DNA of 64,000 nt from Lacticaseibacillus absianus. Lineage in GTDB: Bacteria; Bacillota; Bacilli; Lactobacillales; Lactobacillaceae. The DNA lies in the NCBI RefSeq assembly GCF_013407595.1, contig NZ_JABEKX010000001.1, positions 514,522 to 578,521 of the forward strand. The letters are read 5' to 3'. A program made the position numbers and the translations under genes. Shown here one piece after another: positions 53,820 through 62,107 of this stretch (position 1 is the stretch's first letter; every line of letters starts with the position of its first letter). The notes under the pieces were generated by a model that saw only the letters and a list, made by a program, of their open reading frames with translations, ran no database searches and was not told the DNA's origin.

Positions 53820-54827
53820 ATGGACTACACATCACTAGGTAACTCAGGGATCGAAGTTTCCAAGCTGTGTGTCGGCGCGATGAGCTTCGGTCAGGCTGGC
53901 ACGATGCATGATTGGACGTTGGATCCTGCGCAGACGGATCGCGTCGTCGCACATGCGCTGGCGTTAGGGATCAATTTTTTTGACACGGCGAACACCTACT
54001 CCGCTGGGACCAGCGAGCAGTACCTCGGCGCGGCGTTGCGGCAGCATACGACGCGCGATCGGGTCGTGATCGCATCGAAGGTGTACTTCAACCCAGGGCG
54101 GCTGTCGCGGGCGGCGATCATGCGGGAGATCGAGGGGACGCTGCGGCGACTGGGGACGGACTACCTCGACTTGTACCTGATCCACCGCTTCGACTACGAG
54201 ACCCCGATCGAAGAGACCATGGTGGCGCTAGACGAGCTGGTGCAACAGGGGAAGGTCCGGGCGCTGGGCGCTTCGGCGATGTACGCCTACCAGTTCTACA
54301 ACATGCAGCTGGCGGCCCGCGACCATGGCTGGACCCCGTTTGTGGCGATGGAAAATCACTACAACCTGCTCTACCGTGAAGACGAGCGGGAGCTGATCCC
54401 GCTGTGTCGCCAGATGGGGGTGGCCCTGATGCCCTACAGCGCGCTCGCCGCAGGCCGACTGGCGCGGCCGGGGTGGACCAGTGACACGCTGCGCAGTCGG
54501 ACTGACCGGGTGGCACAGGGCAAGTACGATCACACCCAGGCGCAGGATCAGGCGATCGCGGCGCGCGTCGAGGCACTGGCGACGCGCGAGGGGGTGACGA
54601 TGGCCCAGATCAGTCTGGCTTGGCATTGGGCCAAGGGCGTGACGTCTCCGATCATCGGGGCGACGCGCACGCGCTACCTCGACGACGCAGTGGGAGCCCT
54701 CAAGGTCCAACTGACAGCGGAAGACGTTGCGTTCTTGGAGGCGCCGTATGTTCCGCACCAAGTGATCGGCGCGATCGATCACAACCCAGCCGCCGGCGTC
54801 ACGTTGCTGGACGCGGACCCCAAGTGA
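53820..54827 (+). CDS. Aldo/keto reductase (copy 1)
   Basis: A 335-residue NAD(P)H-dependent aldo/keto reductase. The catalytic tetrad is visible in FFDTANTYS (Asp, Tyr), VIASKV (Lys) and LIHRFD (His); SPIIGATRTRYL binds the cofactor phosphate. Related to the YghZ/Tas-like (AKR11/12) branch. ATG 53820 has GAAGGGAG upstream, and the longer in-frame start would overlap the promoter. First gene of a six-gene MerR-controlled operon likely dealing with reactive aldehydes or electrophiles. Confidence 0.9.
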   Translation: MDYTSLGNSGIEVSKLCVGAMSFGQAGTMHDWTLDPAQTDRVVAHALALGINFFDTANTYSAGTSEQYLGAALRQHTTRDRVVIASKVYFNPGRLSRAAIMREIEGTLRRLGTDYLDLYLIHRFDYETPIEETMVALDELVQQGKVRALGASAMYAYQFYNMQLAARDHGWTPFVAMENHYNLLYREDERELIPLCRQMGVALMPYSALAAGRLARPGWTSDTLRSRTDRVAQGKYDHTQAQDQAIAARVEALATREGVTMAQISLAWHWAKGVTSPIIGATRTRYLDDAVGALKVQLTAEDVAFLEAPYVPHQVIGAIDHNPAAGVTLLDADPK

Positions 54828-54840
54828 ACGGAGGGAGACA

Positions 54841-55287
54841 ATGACGCAATATCGGATCGGCGCGTTTGCCGAGCGCGTTGGCCTGAGCAGTTTCACGCTG
54901 CGCTACTATGAGCAAGCGGGACTGCTTCGGCCGCATCGTGACGGCAACGGCCAACGGTTTTACACCGAAGAAGACGAAAAATGGCTCTTGTTCGTCCTGC
55001 ACCTGAAGGGAACAGGTATGACGATGGCCCAGCTACAGCGTTACGTGACGCTGCGCGCGCAAGGCGACGCGACGATCCCGGCCCGCATGGCACTGCTCGC
55101 GGACGTACGGGCGGCCGCCGAGGCGCAGATCGAGGCGATCCAGAAGAATCTGACCGTGCTGACGCACAAGCTCGATTGGTATCAAGGCAAGGTCGACTGC
55201 ACGATCGCTGAGGATGAGAATTTCGAGGCATACTTGCAGCGCATTGGACAGGAGGAACGACCTAATGGATCCGTCAAAACTGTATGA
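54841..55287 (+). CDS. MerR-family regulator (AdhR/NmlR-like)
   Basis: A 148-residue MerR protein: winged helix (about 4-72, IGAFAERVGLSSFTLRYYEQ), a long dimerisation helix and a short C-terminal tail containing one Cys (about residue 120). Members of this subgroup sense aldehydes or electrophiles and activate promoters with 19-bp spacers, exactly the type at 53765-53795. It is 13 bases after the first reductase with a GGAGGGAG site, and overlaps the cupin gene by 23 bases. Confidence 0.9.
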   Translation: MTQYRIGAFAERVGLSSFTLRYYEQAGLLRPHRDGNGQRFYTEEDEKWLLFVLHLKGTGMTMAQLQRYVTLRAQGDATIPARMALLADVRAAAEAQIEAIQKNLTVLTHKLDWYQGKVDCTIAEDENFEAYLQRIGQEERPNGSVKTV

Positions 55288-55699
55288 ACGCGGTGACCTG
55301 AACACGGCCTACGCCGCAGTGTTCACCGGCACCAGCTACCTGCGCACGTTGGTGGCAGACCCGGCCGTCAACGTCGGTGTGGGCGAGGTGACGTTTGAAC
55401 CCGGTTGTCGCAACCATTGGCACATTCACCACGGCGGCTACCAGCTGCTACTTGTGACCGGTGGCGTGGGTTGGTACCAAGAAGCGGGCCACCCAGCGCG
55501 CCGCCTGACCACTGGTGATGTGGTGGTGACCCACGATGGCGTGAAACACTGGCACGGCGCGACGCGCGATGCGTGGTTCAGCCACATCGCGATCACGGCG
55601 GGCACGCCGGAGTGGCTGGAAGCGGTCGACGATGTGACGTATGATGCATTGGACACAACGGTCGCCGGTGACCTCACCGCGACCGCCGAGGAGGACTGA
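55265..55699 (+). CDS. Cupin-domain protein
   Basis: A 144-residue single-domain cupin starting at ATG 55265 (GGAGGAA upstream). Metal-binding motif 1 is HWHIHHGGYQLLLVTGG and motif 2 includes DGVKHWHG. This size and neighbourhood match cupins found with carboxymuconolactone decarboxylase-like proteins and aldo/keto reductases in stress operons. The reaction is unknown. It overlaps merR, and the CMD gene starts 1 base after its stop. Confidence 0.87.
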   Translation: MDPSKLYERGDLNTAYAAVFTGTSYLRTLVADPAVNVGVGEVTFEPGCRNHWHIHHGGYQLLLVTGGVGWYQEAGHPARRLTTGDVVVTHDGVKHWHGATRDAWFSHIAITAGTPEWLEAVDDVTYDALDTTVAGDLTATAEED

Positions 55700-55700
55700 G

Positions 55701-56033
55701 ATGACGAACCAAACTGCTGGTCGCGATCAGCTGGGGGCCTTGGCCCCGCAGTTTGCGGCCCTGAATGACGACGTGCTGTTCGGTGAGGTCTGGGCCCAGC
55801 CGGACCTGTCGGCGCGCGACCGGAGCTTGATCACGGTCAGTGCATTGATGGCGCAAGGCCTGTTCCCACAGCTGGCCGCGCATATGGCGATCGCTAAGGC
55901 GAATGGGGTGACGTGCGCTGAGATGGTCGCGTTAGTCACGCACCTGGCGTTTTACGCCGGGTGGCCCAAGGCGTGGAGCGCCTTTGATCTGATCAAGCAG
56001 ACCTACGGAGAGGATGATGACAAGCTTGACTGA
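55701..56033 (+). CDS. Carboxymuconolactone decarboxylase (CMD)-like protein
   Basis: A 110-residue all-helical protein: LSARDRSLITVSALMAQG and HMAIAKANGVTCAEMVALVTHLAFYAGWPKAW are the CMD family core. It lacks the CxxC of AhpD-type peroxidases, so peroxidase activity is unlikely. It is commonly encoded beside small cupins, as here. The end overlaps the second reductase by about 20 bases. Confidence 0.88.
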   Translation: MTNQTAGRDQLGALAPQFAALNDDVLFGEVWAQPDLSARDRSLITVSALMAQGLFPQLAAHMAIAKANGVTCAEMVALVTHLAFYAGWPKAWSAFDLIKQTYGEDDDKLD

Positions 56034-56877
56034 GACCGTTGAACTGAACAATGGCGTCACGATGCCGCGGCTGGGGCTGGGCACGTGGCTGATCCCGGAT
56101 GATGCGGTGGCCGCGGTGGTGCGCACCGCGCTGGAGGCCGGCTACCGCCACCTCGACACCGCGCAGGCGTACGGGAACGAGCGGGGCGTTGGGGAGGGCT
56201 TGCGCGCCAGTGGCCTGGCGCGCGAGTCAGTCTTCGTGACCACCAAGCTGGCCGCCGAGGCGAAGGACTACGCCTCGGCCACCGCGGCGATCGATGGGTC
56301 GCTGACCGCGCTGGGGCTGGCCGAGATCGACCTGATGCTGATCCACAGCCCGGAGCCCTGGGCGGATTGGCGCAACGGGGAGCACTACTTCGCCGGCAAC
56401 CTAGAGGCCTGGCGCGCGCTGGAAGACGCGCAGGCGGCGGGCAAGCTACGGGCGATCGGGGTGTCCAACTTCGAGCCGGTCGACCTGGAGAACCTGCTGA
56501 CGCACGGGCGCGTGCGCCCGGCGGTCAACCAGGTGCTCGCCCACATCGGCAACTGGCCGCGAGCCGTGATCGATGATGACCGGGCGCACGGAATCGTGAC
56601 CGAGGCCTACTCGCCGGTGGCGCACGGCGCGATGCTCAACGAGCCGACGATCGTGGCGATGGCGGCCCGCTACGGCGTCGGTGTGGCGCAGCTGGCCCTG
56701 CGCTTTTGCCTGCAAAAAGGCCTGGTGCCGTTGCCGAAGTCGACCAGTCCCGCCCACCTCGCGGCCAATCTGGCGCTGGACTTCGAGATCGCGCCGGCCG
56801 ATATGGCGACGCTTGAGGCGCTGCGCTTCGCCGACTACGGGCAGGACCGCGCCTTTCCCGTGTACAGCGGCAAGTGA
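56014..56877 (+). CDS. Aldo/keto reductase (copy 2, AKR5-like)
   Basis: A 287-residue reductase with RHLDTAQAYGNE (Asp, Tyr), VTTKL (Lys) and LIHSP (His), ending in PLPKSTSPAHLAANL. It is closer to 2,5-diketogluconate/methylglyoxal reductases (AKR5) than copy 1 is. Start ATG 56014 or 56017; GGAGAGG abuts, so the second is slightly better. It overlaps the CMD gene, and 164 bases with a GC-rich imperfect hairpin (56899-56941) separate it from the next gene. Confidence 0.9.
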   Translation: MMTSLTETVELNNGVTMPRLGLGTWLIPDDAVAAVVRTALEAGYRHLDTAQAYGNERGVGEGLRASGLARESVFVTTKLAAEAKDYASATAAIDGSLTALGLAEIDLMLIHSPEPWADWRNGEHYFAGNLEAWRALEDAQAAGKLRAIGVSNFEPVDLENLLTHGRVRPAVNQVLAHIGNWPRAVIDDDRAHGIVTEAYSPVAHGAMLNEPTIVAMAARYGVGVAQLALRFCLQKGLVPLPKSTSPAHLAANLALDFEIAPADMATLEALRFADYGQDRAFPVYSGK

Positions 56878-57041
56878 GCGGCGCACCCGCCAACTGGATC
56901 GCCCCCGCCTCACCTGGATCCTCGGGTGGAGCCGGGGCGATCGGCGTCAGCGGGCTTGCGTCGCCGGAAAATCAGCGTTATCTTGTGGACATGACCGCCA
57001 CCGGCGCGTGCCCGGTGCCTAATGAAGGGATAGTGAGCGAG

Positions 57042-58004
57042 ATGCAAGCAGCAGTATTCGATCAATTCGGTGATCCGGGCGTGATCCACCTGGCGTCGGT
57101 GCCGGACCCGGTCGCCGGGCCGGGCGAAGTGGTGGTGCAGGTGGCCGCCGTCGCGGTGAATCACGTGGACACCTTCATCCGCAGTGGGGGGTTCCAGACC
57201 GCGCTGGCGACCCCGCACGTGATCGGCCGCGACCTGGTCGGCACGGTGCAGGCACTGGGGCCCGGGGTGACCGGTTTCACGCCGGGCCAGCGGGTCTGGA
57301 CCAACTCTGCCGGCTACGACGGGCGCCCCGGGGCGACCAGCACCCTCGTCGCGGTGGCGGCCGATCGCCTGTACCCGGCCCCGGCCGGGATCGCCGACTC
57401 GGCGCTGGTCGCGGCGCTGCATCCCGGCGCGACGGCGGCGATCGTGCTGGCCGCGGTGATGCACGCAAAGCCCAAGCAGCGCCTGCTGGTGGCCGGGGCG
57501 GCGGGCCACGTCGGCCGCGCGTTCGTCAGCCTCGCGCACCGCGCCGGCCTGCAGGTGGCGACCACCAGCAACGCCGCCGACGCCGAGCGGCTCGCGGCGC
57601 TTGGCAGTGGCGACTGGACGGATTACCACCAGCCGCTGCCGCCACGCTGGATCGGCCAGTTCGACCATGTCGTCGACACCTCGGGGCGCGCGCCGCTGCA
57701 GGCAAGCCTTGACGCGCTGCGCCAGGGTGGCGAGGTGACGCTGATCACGGCTCCGGCTGACGATCAGTTCAGCTTCGCCGTGCGTGGCTTCTACATGGCC
57801 CAAAAGCAGCTCAACGGCTTCGTCATCAGCCACGCGACTGGCGCCCAGCTGGCGGCTGCCGCCGTGGTGCTCAACGCCGCGTTTGCGCGCGGCGACTTGC
57901 TGGACGCGCCGCTGCTAGTCCGACCATTTGGGGATGCCGCCTGGGCCCATGCCGCGCTTGAGGCGGGCGCGCACCACCGCGAGCGGCTGGTGCTGGTGCC
58001 GTGA
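57042..58004 (+). CDS. Zinc-independent medium-chain oxidoreductase (quinone oxidoreductase-like)
   Basis: A 320-residue MDR-family NAD(P)H oxidoreductase. N-terminal GroES-like domain (MQAAVFDQFGDP...NHVDTFIRSG), Rossmann motif AGAAGHVGRAFVSLA (about 147-161), no zinc ligands. ATG 57042 is preferred; GTG 57033 is an alternative, nearer to AAGGGA. It is very GC-rich, as is the rest of the operon. It probably reduces quinones or enones, in line with an electrophile-response operon. Confidence 0.85.
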   Translation: MQAAVFDQFGDPGVIHLASVPDPVAGPGEVVVQVAAVAVNHVDTFIRSGGFQTALATPHVIGRDLVGTVQALGPGVTGFTPGQRVWTNSAGYDGRPGATSTLVAVAADRLYPAPAGIADSALVAALHPGATAAIVLAAVMHAKPKQRLLVAGAAGHVGRAFVSLAHRAGLQVATTSNAADAERLAALGSGDWTDYHQPLPPRWIGQFDHVVDTSGRAPLQASLDALRQGGEVTLITAPADDQFSFAVRGFYMAQKQLNGFVISHATGAQLAAAAVVLNAAFARGDLLDAPLLVRPFGDAAWAHAALEAGAHHRERLVLVP

Positions 58005-58018
58005 ATGCGGCAAAATGC

Positions 58019-58047
58019 TTGCGTTCGTCTATACGATTGGATATACG
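58019..58047 (+). promoter_or_regulatory. Promoter and repeats of the mazE-mazF unit
   Basis: TTGCGT (58019-58024) and TATACG (58042-58047) with a 17-bp spacer. TATACG occurs twice (58030-58035 and 58042-58047), a candidate site for MazE autoregulation. Confidence 0.5.
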
Positions 58048-58065
58048 TGTGCTGGAGGTGATACC

Positions 58066-58326
58066 ATGACAATGACGGTTGACACGACGCTCAAGCATTG
58101 GGGTAATTGCGCGGGGGTGCGGATTACGAAGGAATCGATGGCTGCTGCCCAGATCGATATCAGCGAGCCTATCGAGATCACAGTGACAGACGGACAAATC
58201 GTGATCAAGAAACAGCGACGTAAATCGTTGGCAGAACTTTTTGCGCACTACGACGGCTACTACGACCCAACTGCTGAAGATACGGATTGGCTGGCCATGG
58301 CACCCGCTGGGGAGGAATGGAGATGA
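58066..58326 (+). CDS. mazE: MazE-type antitoxin (AbrB fold)
   Basis: An 86-residue antitoxin with an N-terminal AbrB/SpoVT swapped-hairpin domain (LKHWGNCAGVRITKES, IEITVTDGQIVIKKQ) and an acidic C-terminal tail (DGYYDPTAEDTDW) that would occupy the MazF active site. TGGAGGTGA precedes ATG 58066. Its stop overlaps the expected mazF start (ATGA), the classic arrangement. It appears intact while the toxin is broken. Confidence 0.88.
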   Translation: MTMTVDTTLKHWGNCAGVRITKESMAAAQIDISEPIEITVTDGQIVIKKQRRKSLAELFAHYDGYYDPTAEDTDWLAMAPAGEEWR

Positions 58327-58659
58327 GGTAGCGACCGCGTATGGGAGATATTGTCCTGCTTGACTTTGCCCCTTCCCAAGGGCACGAACAGGTCGGTAAG
58401 CGTCCAGCTTTAAGTGGTCAGTAATGATCTTCTGGCTGAGACGTCACCATTCGCTTGGGTCGTTTCGATCACGCATGGTCAATGGGCTTATCCGACGCAC
58501 ATTAGCCTTGACGGGCGCACTAAGACAGACGGAACGATCTACGTGGAGCGGCTGCTGACGATCGATCACCGTATTTGTCAACCACGTTTTTTGGAGAAAC
58601 TCCCGGCTGACAAACTGGCGGATGTGTTGCATCTCGTACATGAGCTGACTCGCCCTTAA
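58323..58659 (+). pseudogene. mazF: mazF toxin remnant with early TAG and a frameshift
   Basis: The expected start ATG 58323 overlaps the mazE stop, but the third codon is TAG (58329-58331). The frame then reads MGDIVLLDFAPSQGHEQVGK RPAL from 58341, typical MazF, until an extra A at 58412/58413 shifts it. The remainder VVSNDLLAETSPF... to HELTRP continues in the +1 frame (58414-58659). Removing one A restores a normal MazF of about 110 residues. Two independent lesions indicate an inactive toxin; ribosomal frameshifting would not explain the TAG, although initiation at ATG 58341 would bypass it. Confidence 0.85.
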
Positions 58660-58692
58660 AGGTGTGACCAGCTGCCTAGACGCACGGTAATC

Positions 58693-58739
58693 AAAAGCAG
58701 CGACCCAACGCCAAATCGTGGCATTGGGTCGCTGCTTTT
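58693..58739. terminator. Bidirectional terminator between mazF remnant and uvrA2
   Basis: AAAAGCAGCGACCCA pairs with TGGGTCGCTGCTTTT, extended by GCC/GGC near the loop. Four-T runs occur on both strands; it separates convergent units. Confidence 0.82.
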
Positions 58740-58746
58740 CTGTTGC

Positions 58747-60975
58747 TTACAGGTACTGCCCGGTGATCGACTCGGCGCAGGCGCGCACCCCGGCGACCGG
58801 GCCTTCGTAGACCACGCGGCCACCGCGGCTGCCGCCGTCCGGCCCGATATCGATCAGCCAGTCGGCCGCCCGCATCACGTCGAGGTTATGCTCGACCACG
58901 ATCACGGTGTTGCCGGCGTCAACGAGATCGTTGATGATGCGGCTCATGTTGGCCGTGTCGGCGGTGTGCAGGCCGGTGGTCGGCTCGTCGAGGATCAGGA
59001 GCCGGTGGGCCTGGCTGAGCTCGGCGGCGATCTTCAGCCGCTGCGCCTCACCGCCGGACAGGGTGTCGAGCGTCTGGCCAAGCGCGAGGTAGCCGAGGCC
59101 GACGTTTTGAACCGCGGCCAGCTGGGCATTGATCTTGGCGTCGGCGAAAAAGCTGGTGGCTTCCTCAATTGTCATTCGCATCAGCTCGACGATGTTGACG
59201 CCGTGCAGGCGGTAGTCGAGCACTTCTGGCCGGTACTTCTGGCCGTCACAGTCGGGGCAGACCACCTCCACGTCGTCCATGAAGGAGAGGTTGAGCGCCA
59301 CCACGCCCTTGCCCTTGCAGGTCGGGCAGGCGCCCTTGGAGTTGGCGCTGAAGAAGCCGGCGGGCTGACCGCTGGCCTTGGCGAACAGGGCGCGCAGCCG
59401 GTCCATGATGCCGGTGTAAGTCGCGATGCTGGAGCGGCTGTTGGCGTGCAGCGGCGCCTGGTCGATCACCTGGGCGTCGGGGTGTTCGCGGGCAAACACC
59501 TGCTGGACCAGCGTGCTTTTGCCCGACCCGGCCACGCCGGTCACCACCGTGAACAGGCCCAGCGGGACCTTGAGCTGCGCGTGCTGGAGGTTGTGCCGGT
59601 CGCTCGGGGTGCTGGTGACCCAGTCGTGCGGTGTGCGCGGAGCGGGGTTGATCGGCAGGTGTTGGGTGAGCGCGCGCCCGGTCAGTGTGTCACTGGCCAG
59701 CAGCTCGGGGTAGGTGCCGGTGAAGGTGACCGTCCCGCCGTGGCGCCCGGCCCCGGGGCCCATGTCGACGACATAGTCGGCGACCTTGATCACATCAGGG
59801 TCGTGCTCGACCACGATCACCGTGTTGCCGTTGTCGCGCAACTTGATCAGCAGCTCGTTGAGCCGGTGCACATCACGCGGGTGCAGGCCGGTGCTGGGTT
59901 CATCGAGGATGTAGAGCATGTCGGTCAGCGCGTTGCCCAGATACTGAACGGTCTTGACCCGCTGGCTTTCGCCGCCGGACAGGGTGCGCGTGTCACGCGT
60001 CAGGCTGAGGTAGGCGAGCCCGATATGGATCAGGTCGCCCAGCCGCCGGCGCAGATCGGCGATCAGCGGTGCGACGCTGGTGTCATCCCAGGTCGCGAGC
60101 AATGCATCCAGCGCGTCCAGTTGCATGTCAGTCAGGTCGAACAAGTTGTACCCGTGCACCTTGCACGCCAGGACCCCAGCATTGTAGCGCTGCCCGTGGC
60201 AGGCGGGGCACACCGTCGTCTGGGCGTAGGTGGCCAGGCGCTTGGCGGCCCCTTCACCAGTGTCGCCGTCATGCCCCGCAGTTTGGCGGAAAAACTGACG
60301 GCTGATGCCTTCGAATTTTTGCTTCTTGCGCACCGCCTCATCTGGATCACCGTTCAGAAGTCGGGCCAGCTCTGCAGCGCTGTAGTCCGCCAGTGGTTTA
60401 TCCGGATCGAACAACTTGGCCTTGAGCAGCTGTTGCAGGTAGTAGCCGTGGTCGCCGTAGTTCGGCAACAGGATTGCACCTTGCTTCAGACTCAACTTGC
60501 GATCCAGCGTTGCGTCCAGATCCAACACGTAGGTTTCGCCCAGACCTTGGCACGTGGGACACATGCCAGCCGGATCGTTGAACGAGAACGCGTTGGCGGC
60601 GTGTCCGTGGTGTGGTTGCCCGAGCCGCGAAAACAGCAGGCGCAACAGTGGGTTGATATCGCTGATCGTCCCCAGCGTCGAGCGGGCATTGCCACCCAGC
60701 GGTTTTTGCGCGATCACGACCGCTGGTGATAAGTTGCGTACCGCTTCGACGTCGGGCCGGTGGTACTTCGGGAGAAACAGGCGGGCGAAGTTGCTGAAGG
60801 TGCTGTTGAGCTGGAGGCCAGCTTCTTGGGCGATCGTGTCAAACACGATCGATGACTTGCCTGAGCCGGACACCCCGGTGAAGACGGTGATGCGGTGCTT
60901 GGGCACGCGCAGATCCACGTGCTTGAGGTTGTTCTCGCGGTCACCGACGATCTCGATCCATTCCGTTGCGGTCAT
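58747..60975 (-). CDS. UvrA-like ABC ATPase (class II, UvrA2/DrrC type)
   Basis: A 742-residue protein with two UvrA-type ABC modules: Walker A GVSGSGKSS (about 35) and GVAGSGKST (about 495), signature LSGGESQR and LSGGEAQR, zinc-finger cysteines CPTC, CPAC, CPTCKGKG and CPDC. At about 740 residues instead of about 940 it lacks the UvrB-binding insertion of true UvrA, so it belongs to the UvrA2/DrrC group linked to drug or DNA-damage tolerance. Start ATG 60975 has AGGAGGA; the upstream in-frame extension lies before that site. Monocistronic. Confidence 0.9.
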   Translation of the reverse strand: MTATEWIEIVGDRENNLKHVDLRVPKHRITVFTGVSGSGKSSIVFDTIAQEAGLQLNSTFSNFARLFLPKYHRPDVEAVRNLSPAVVIAQKPLGGNARSTLGTISDINPLLRLLFSRLGQPHHGHAANAFSFNDPAGMCPTCQGLGETYVLDLDATLDRKLSLKQGAILLPNYGDHGYYLQQLLKAKLFDPDKPLADYSAAELARLLNGDPDEAVRKKQKFEGISRQFFRQTAGHDGDTGEGAAKRLATYAQTTVCPACHGQRYNAGVLACKVHGYNLFDLTDMQLDALDALLATWDDTSVAPLIADLRRRLGDLIHIGLAYLSLTRDTRTLSGGESQRVKTVQYLGNALTDMLYILDEPSTGLHPRDVHRLNELLIKLRDNGNTVIVVEHDPDVIKVADYVVDMGPGAGRHGGTVTFTGTYPELLASDTLTGRALTQHLPINPAPRTPHDWVTSTPSDRHNLQHAQLKVPLGLFTVVTGVAGSGKSTLVQQVFAREHPDAQVIDQAPLHANSRSSIATYTGIMDRLRALFAKASGQPAGFFSANSKGACPTCKGKGVVALNLSFMDDVEVVCPDCDGQKYRPEVLDYRLHGVNIVELMRMTIEEATSFFADAKINAQLAAVQNVGLGYLALGQTLDTLSGGEAQRLKIAAELSQAHRLLILDEPTTGLHTADTANMSRIINDLVDAGNTVIVVEHNLDVMRAADWLIDIGPDGGSRGGRVVYEGPVAGVRACAESITGQYL

Positions 60976-61179
60976 GCTGTTCCTCCTCTGATGTAATGGG
61001 GTCCCTACTGTACCACAGTTGCCTAGGGTTGCAAAGCGCTTGCGGGGAACTAGACCCAAGGGGCGCGGCGATCGGGTCGGGTGAGTCGACTGCGGTGGTC
61101 AGGTCGTGCGGAGGCGCATCGCTGGTGCGGGTATGAACGGGTCAAGCCCGTGTGCGCCTCGGGTGGGTGCAACCCAAAA

Positions 61180-61206
61180 CCGCCGCCGCGACTACTGCGG
61201 TGGCGG
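61180..61206 (-). terminator. Terminator of the unknown gene at 61221-61976
   Basis: CCGCCGCCGC pairs with GCGGTGGCGG (one G-T pair); on the minus strand a run of four T residues follows. The rest of 61060-61179 shows no gene. Confidence 0.55.
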
Positions 61207-61220
61207 GCCTTCGAAATGCA

Positions 61221-61976
61221 TTACTTGACGATCGTCCAGTCCTCGATGGTCTTGCCGGCGGCGTCTTTGAGCTGTAGCCAGCTGTTGGTGTTGCCGAAGT
61301 AGAGAAATAGGCCGACTTCGTTGACGCTTTTGAGCACCAGATCACGGGTGGTGGTGAAGGTCTGGGGGTCAAACGCGTCGGCGTTTTCGTGACGCAGCTG
61401 GGCGGCGAAGCGGGCGTCGAAGCCGAGGCTGCCGTCGGCGTTGAGGTCGGCCTCTGGCTTCATCTGCGCGCCGGCCAGGAGCATGAGCTCGTTGCGCTTG
61501 CGCCAGTAGACGGTGGCTTGGGTGCCGGCCCAATCAGTGGTGAACGGCACCGTGGCGACAGCCGCCTTCCAGCGGTGCTGCGCCTTGGCTGGGCGCTTTG
61601 GCGCCGGGGCGAGGCTGACGCCAAGCACCATGAGCAGTGGCGCCAGCTCAGCCCAATACGCGGTGGCCGTGGCGCGCTGGCTGGCCGGCAGCTTGGCGGT
61701 CGGCGCGGTCTCCAGCTTGAGCTTGGCGGCCTGCGCCAGCTCCGCGAGCAGGCGGCTCAGGTATTGCGGCTCAAGCGCTGAAGGTCTGATCTGCAGCGTG
61801 CGCGTCACCGTGGCTTTAGTCGGCGCGGCATCGAGGCCGACTAGTTGCGTGCCGGTTAGGTAGAGGGTGGCCGCCGTCGGCTCGGGGGTCGCCGCACCGG
61901 CCACCAGGCGCAGCTGCCCATGGGCTAGTGCGAGCGTCAATGTGTCTTGGGTCCAATCACCGTCAACTTGTGTCAT
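61221..61976 (-). CDS. Cytoplasmic protein of unknown function
   Basis: A 251-residue protein starting at ATG 61976 with GGAGG 7 bases upstream. It has no signal peptide or transmembrane helix and is rich in Ala, Leu and Thr. The C-terminal half looks best conserved by composition: FTTDWAGTQATVYWRKRNELMLLAG and SVNEVGLFLYFGNTNSWLQL, beta-rich with several Trp. I do not recognise a family. Monocistronic, divergent from the GNAT gene at 62108. Confidence 0.65.
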   Translation of the reverse strand: MTQVDGDWTQDTLTLALAHGQLRLVAGAATPEPTAATLYLTGTQLVGLDAAPTKATVTRTLQIRPSALEPQYLSRLLAELAQAAKLKLETAPTAKLPASQRATATAYWAELAPLLMVLGVSLAPAPKRPAKAQHRWKAAVATVPFTTDWAGTQATVYWRKRNELMLLAGAQMKPEADLNADGSLGFDARFAAQLRHENADAFDPQTFTTTRDLVLKSVNEVGLFLYFGNTNSWLQLKDAAGKTIEDWTIVK

Positions 61977-62031
61977 CAGAGACCTCCTAAGGGGATATAG
62001 GTCCATCATAACAGATGCGCACGAGCCAGAC

Positions 62032-62065
62032 TTGTCAAAAACGCATATTTAAGGTATACCTTAAA
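62032..62065 (+). promoter_or_regulatory. Promoter with perfect 18-bp palindrome at the -10
   Basis: TTGTCA (62032-62037) and TATACC (62055-62060) with a 17-bp spacer. TTTAAGGTATACCTTAAA (62048-62065) is a perfect palindrome centred on the -10 box, so a dimeric repressor would block the promoter. The regulator is not encoded nearby. Confidence 0.7.
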
Positions 62066-62107
62066 ACGAGCCCCGAACCCAAGGTGCTCGGAAGGAAGGA
62101 ATACCCG

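Noticed and set aside
2011-58331. Two in-frame TAG codons (WxL gene, mazF) as a sign of general amber suppression or recoding
   Set aside because: Several intact genes in the window end with TAG (for example 5253, 28635, 40712, 53516), no suppressor tRNA is visible, and mazF also has a frameshift, so independent mutations are simpler.
58408-58416. Programmed ribosomal frameshift in mazF
   Set aside because: CTTTAAG could slip, but the separate TAG at codon three and lack of a stimulatory structure make simple mutation more likely.
58888-60729. Long open frame (613 codons) opposite the UvrA2 gene
   Set aside because: It is the antisense shadow of a GC-rich coding region, lacks a ribosome binding site and recognisable domains, and the opposite strand encodes a clear ABC protein.
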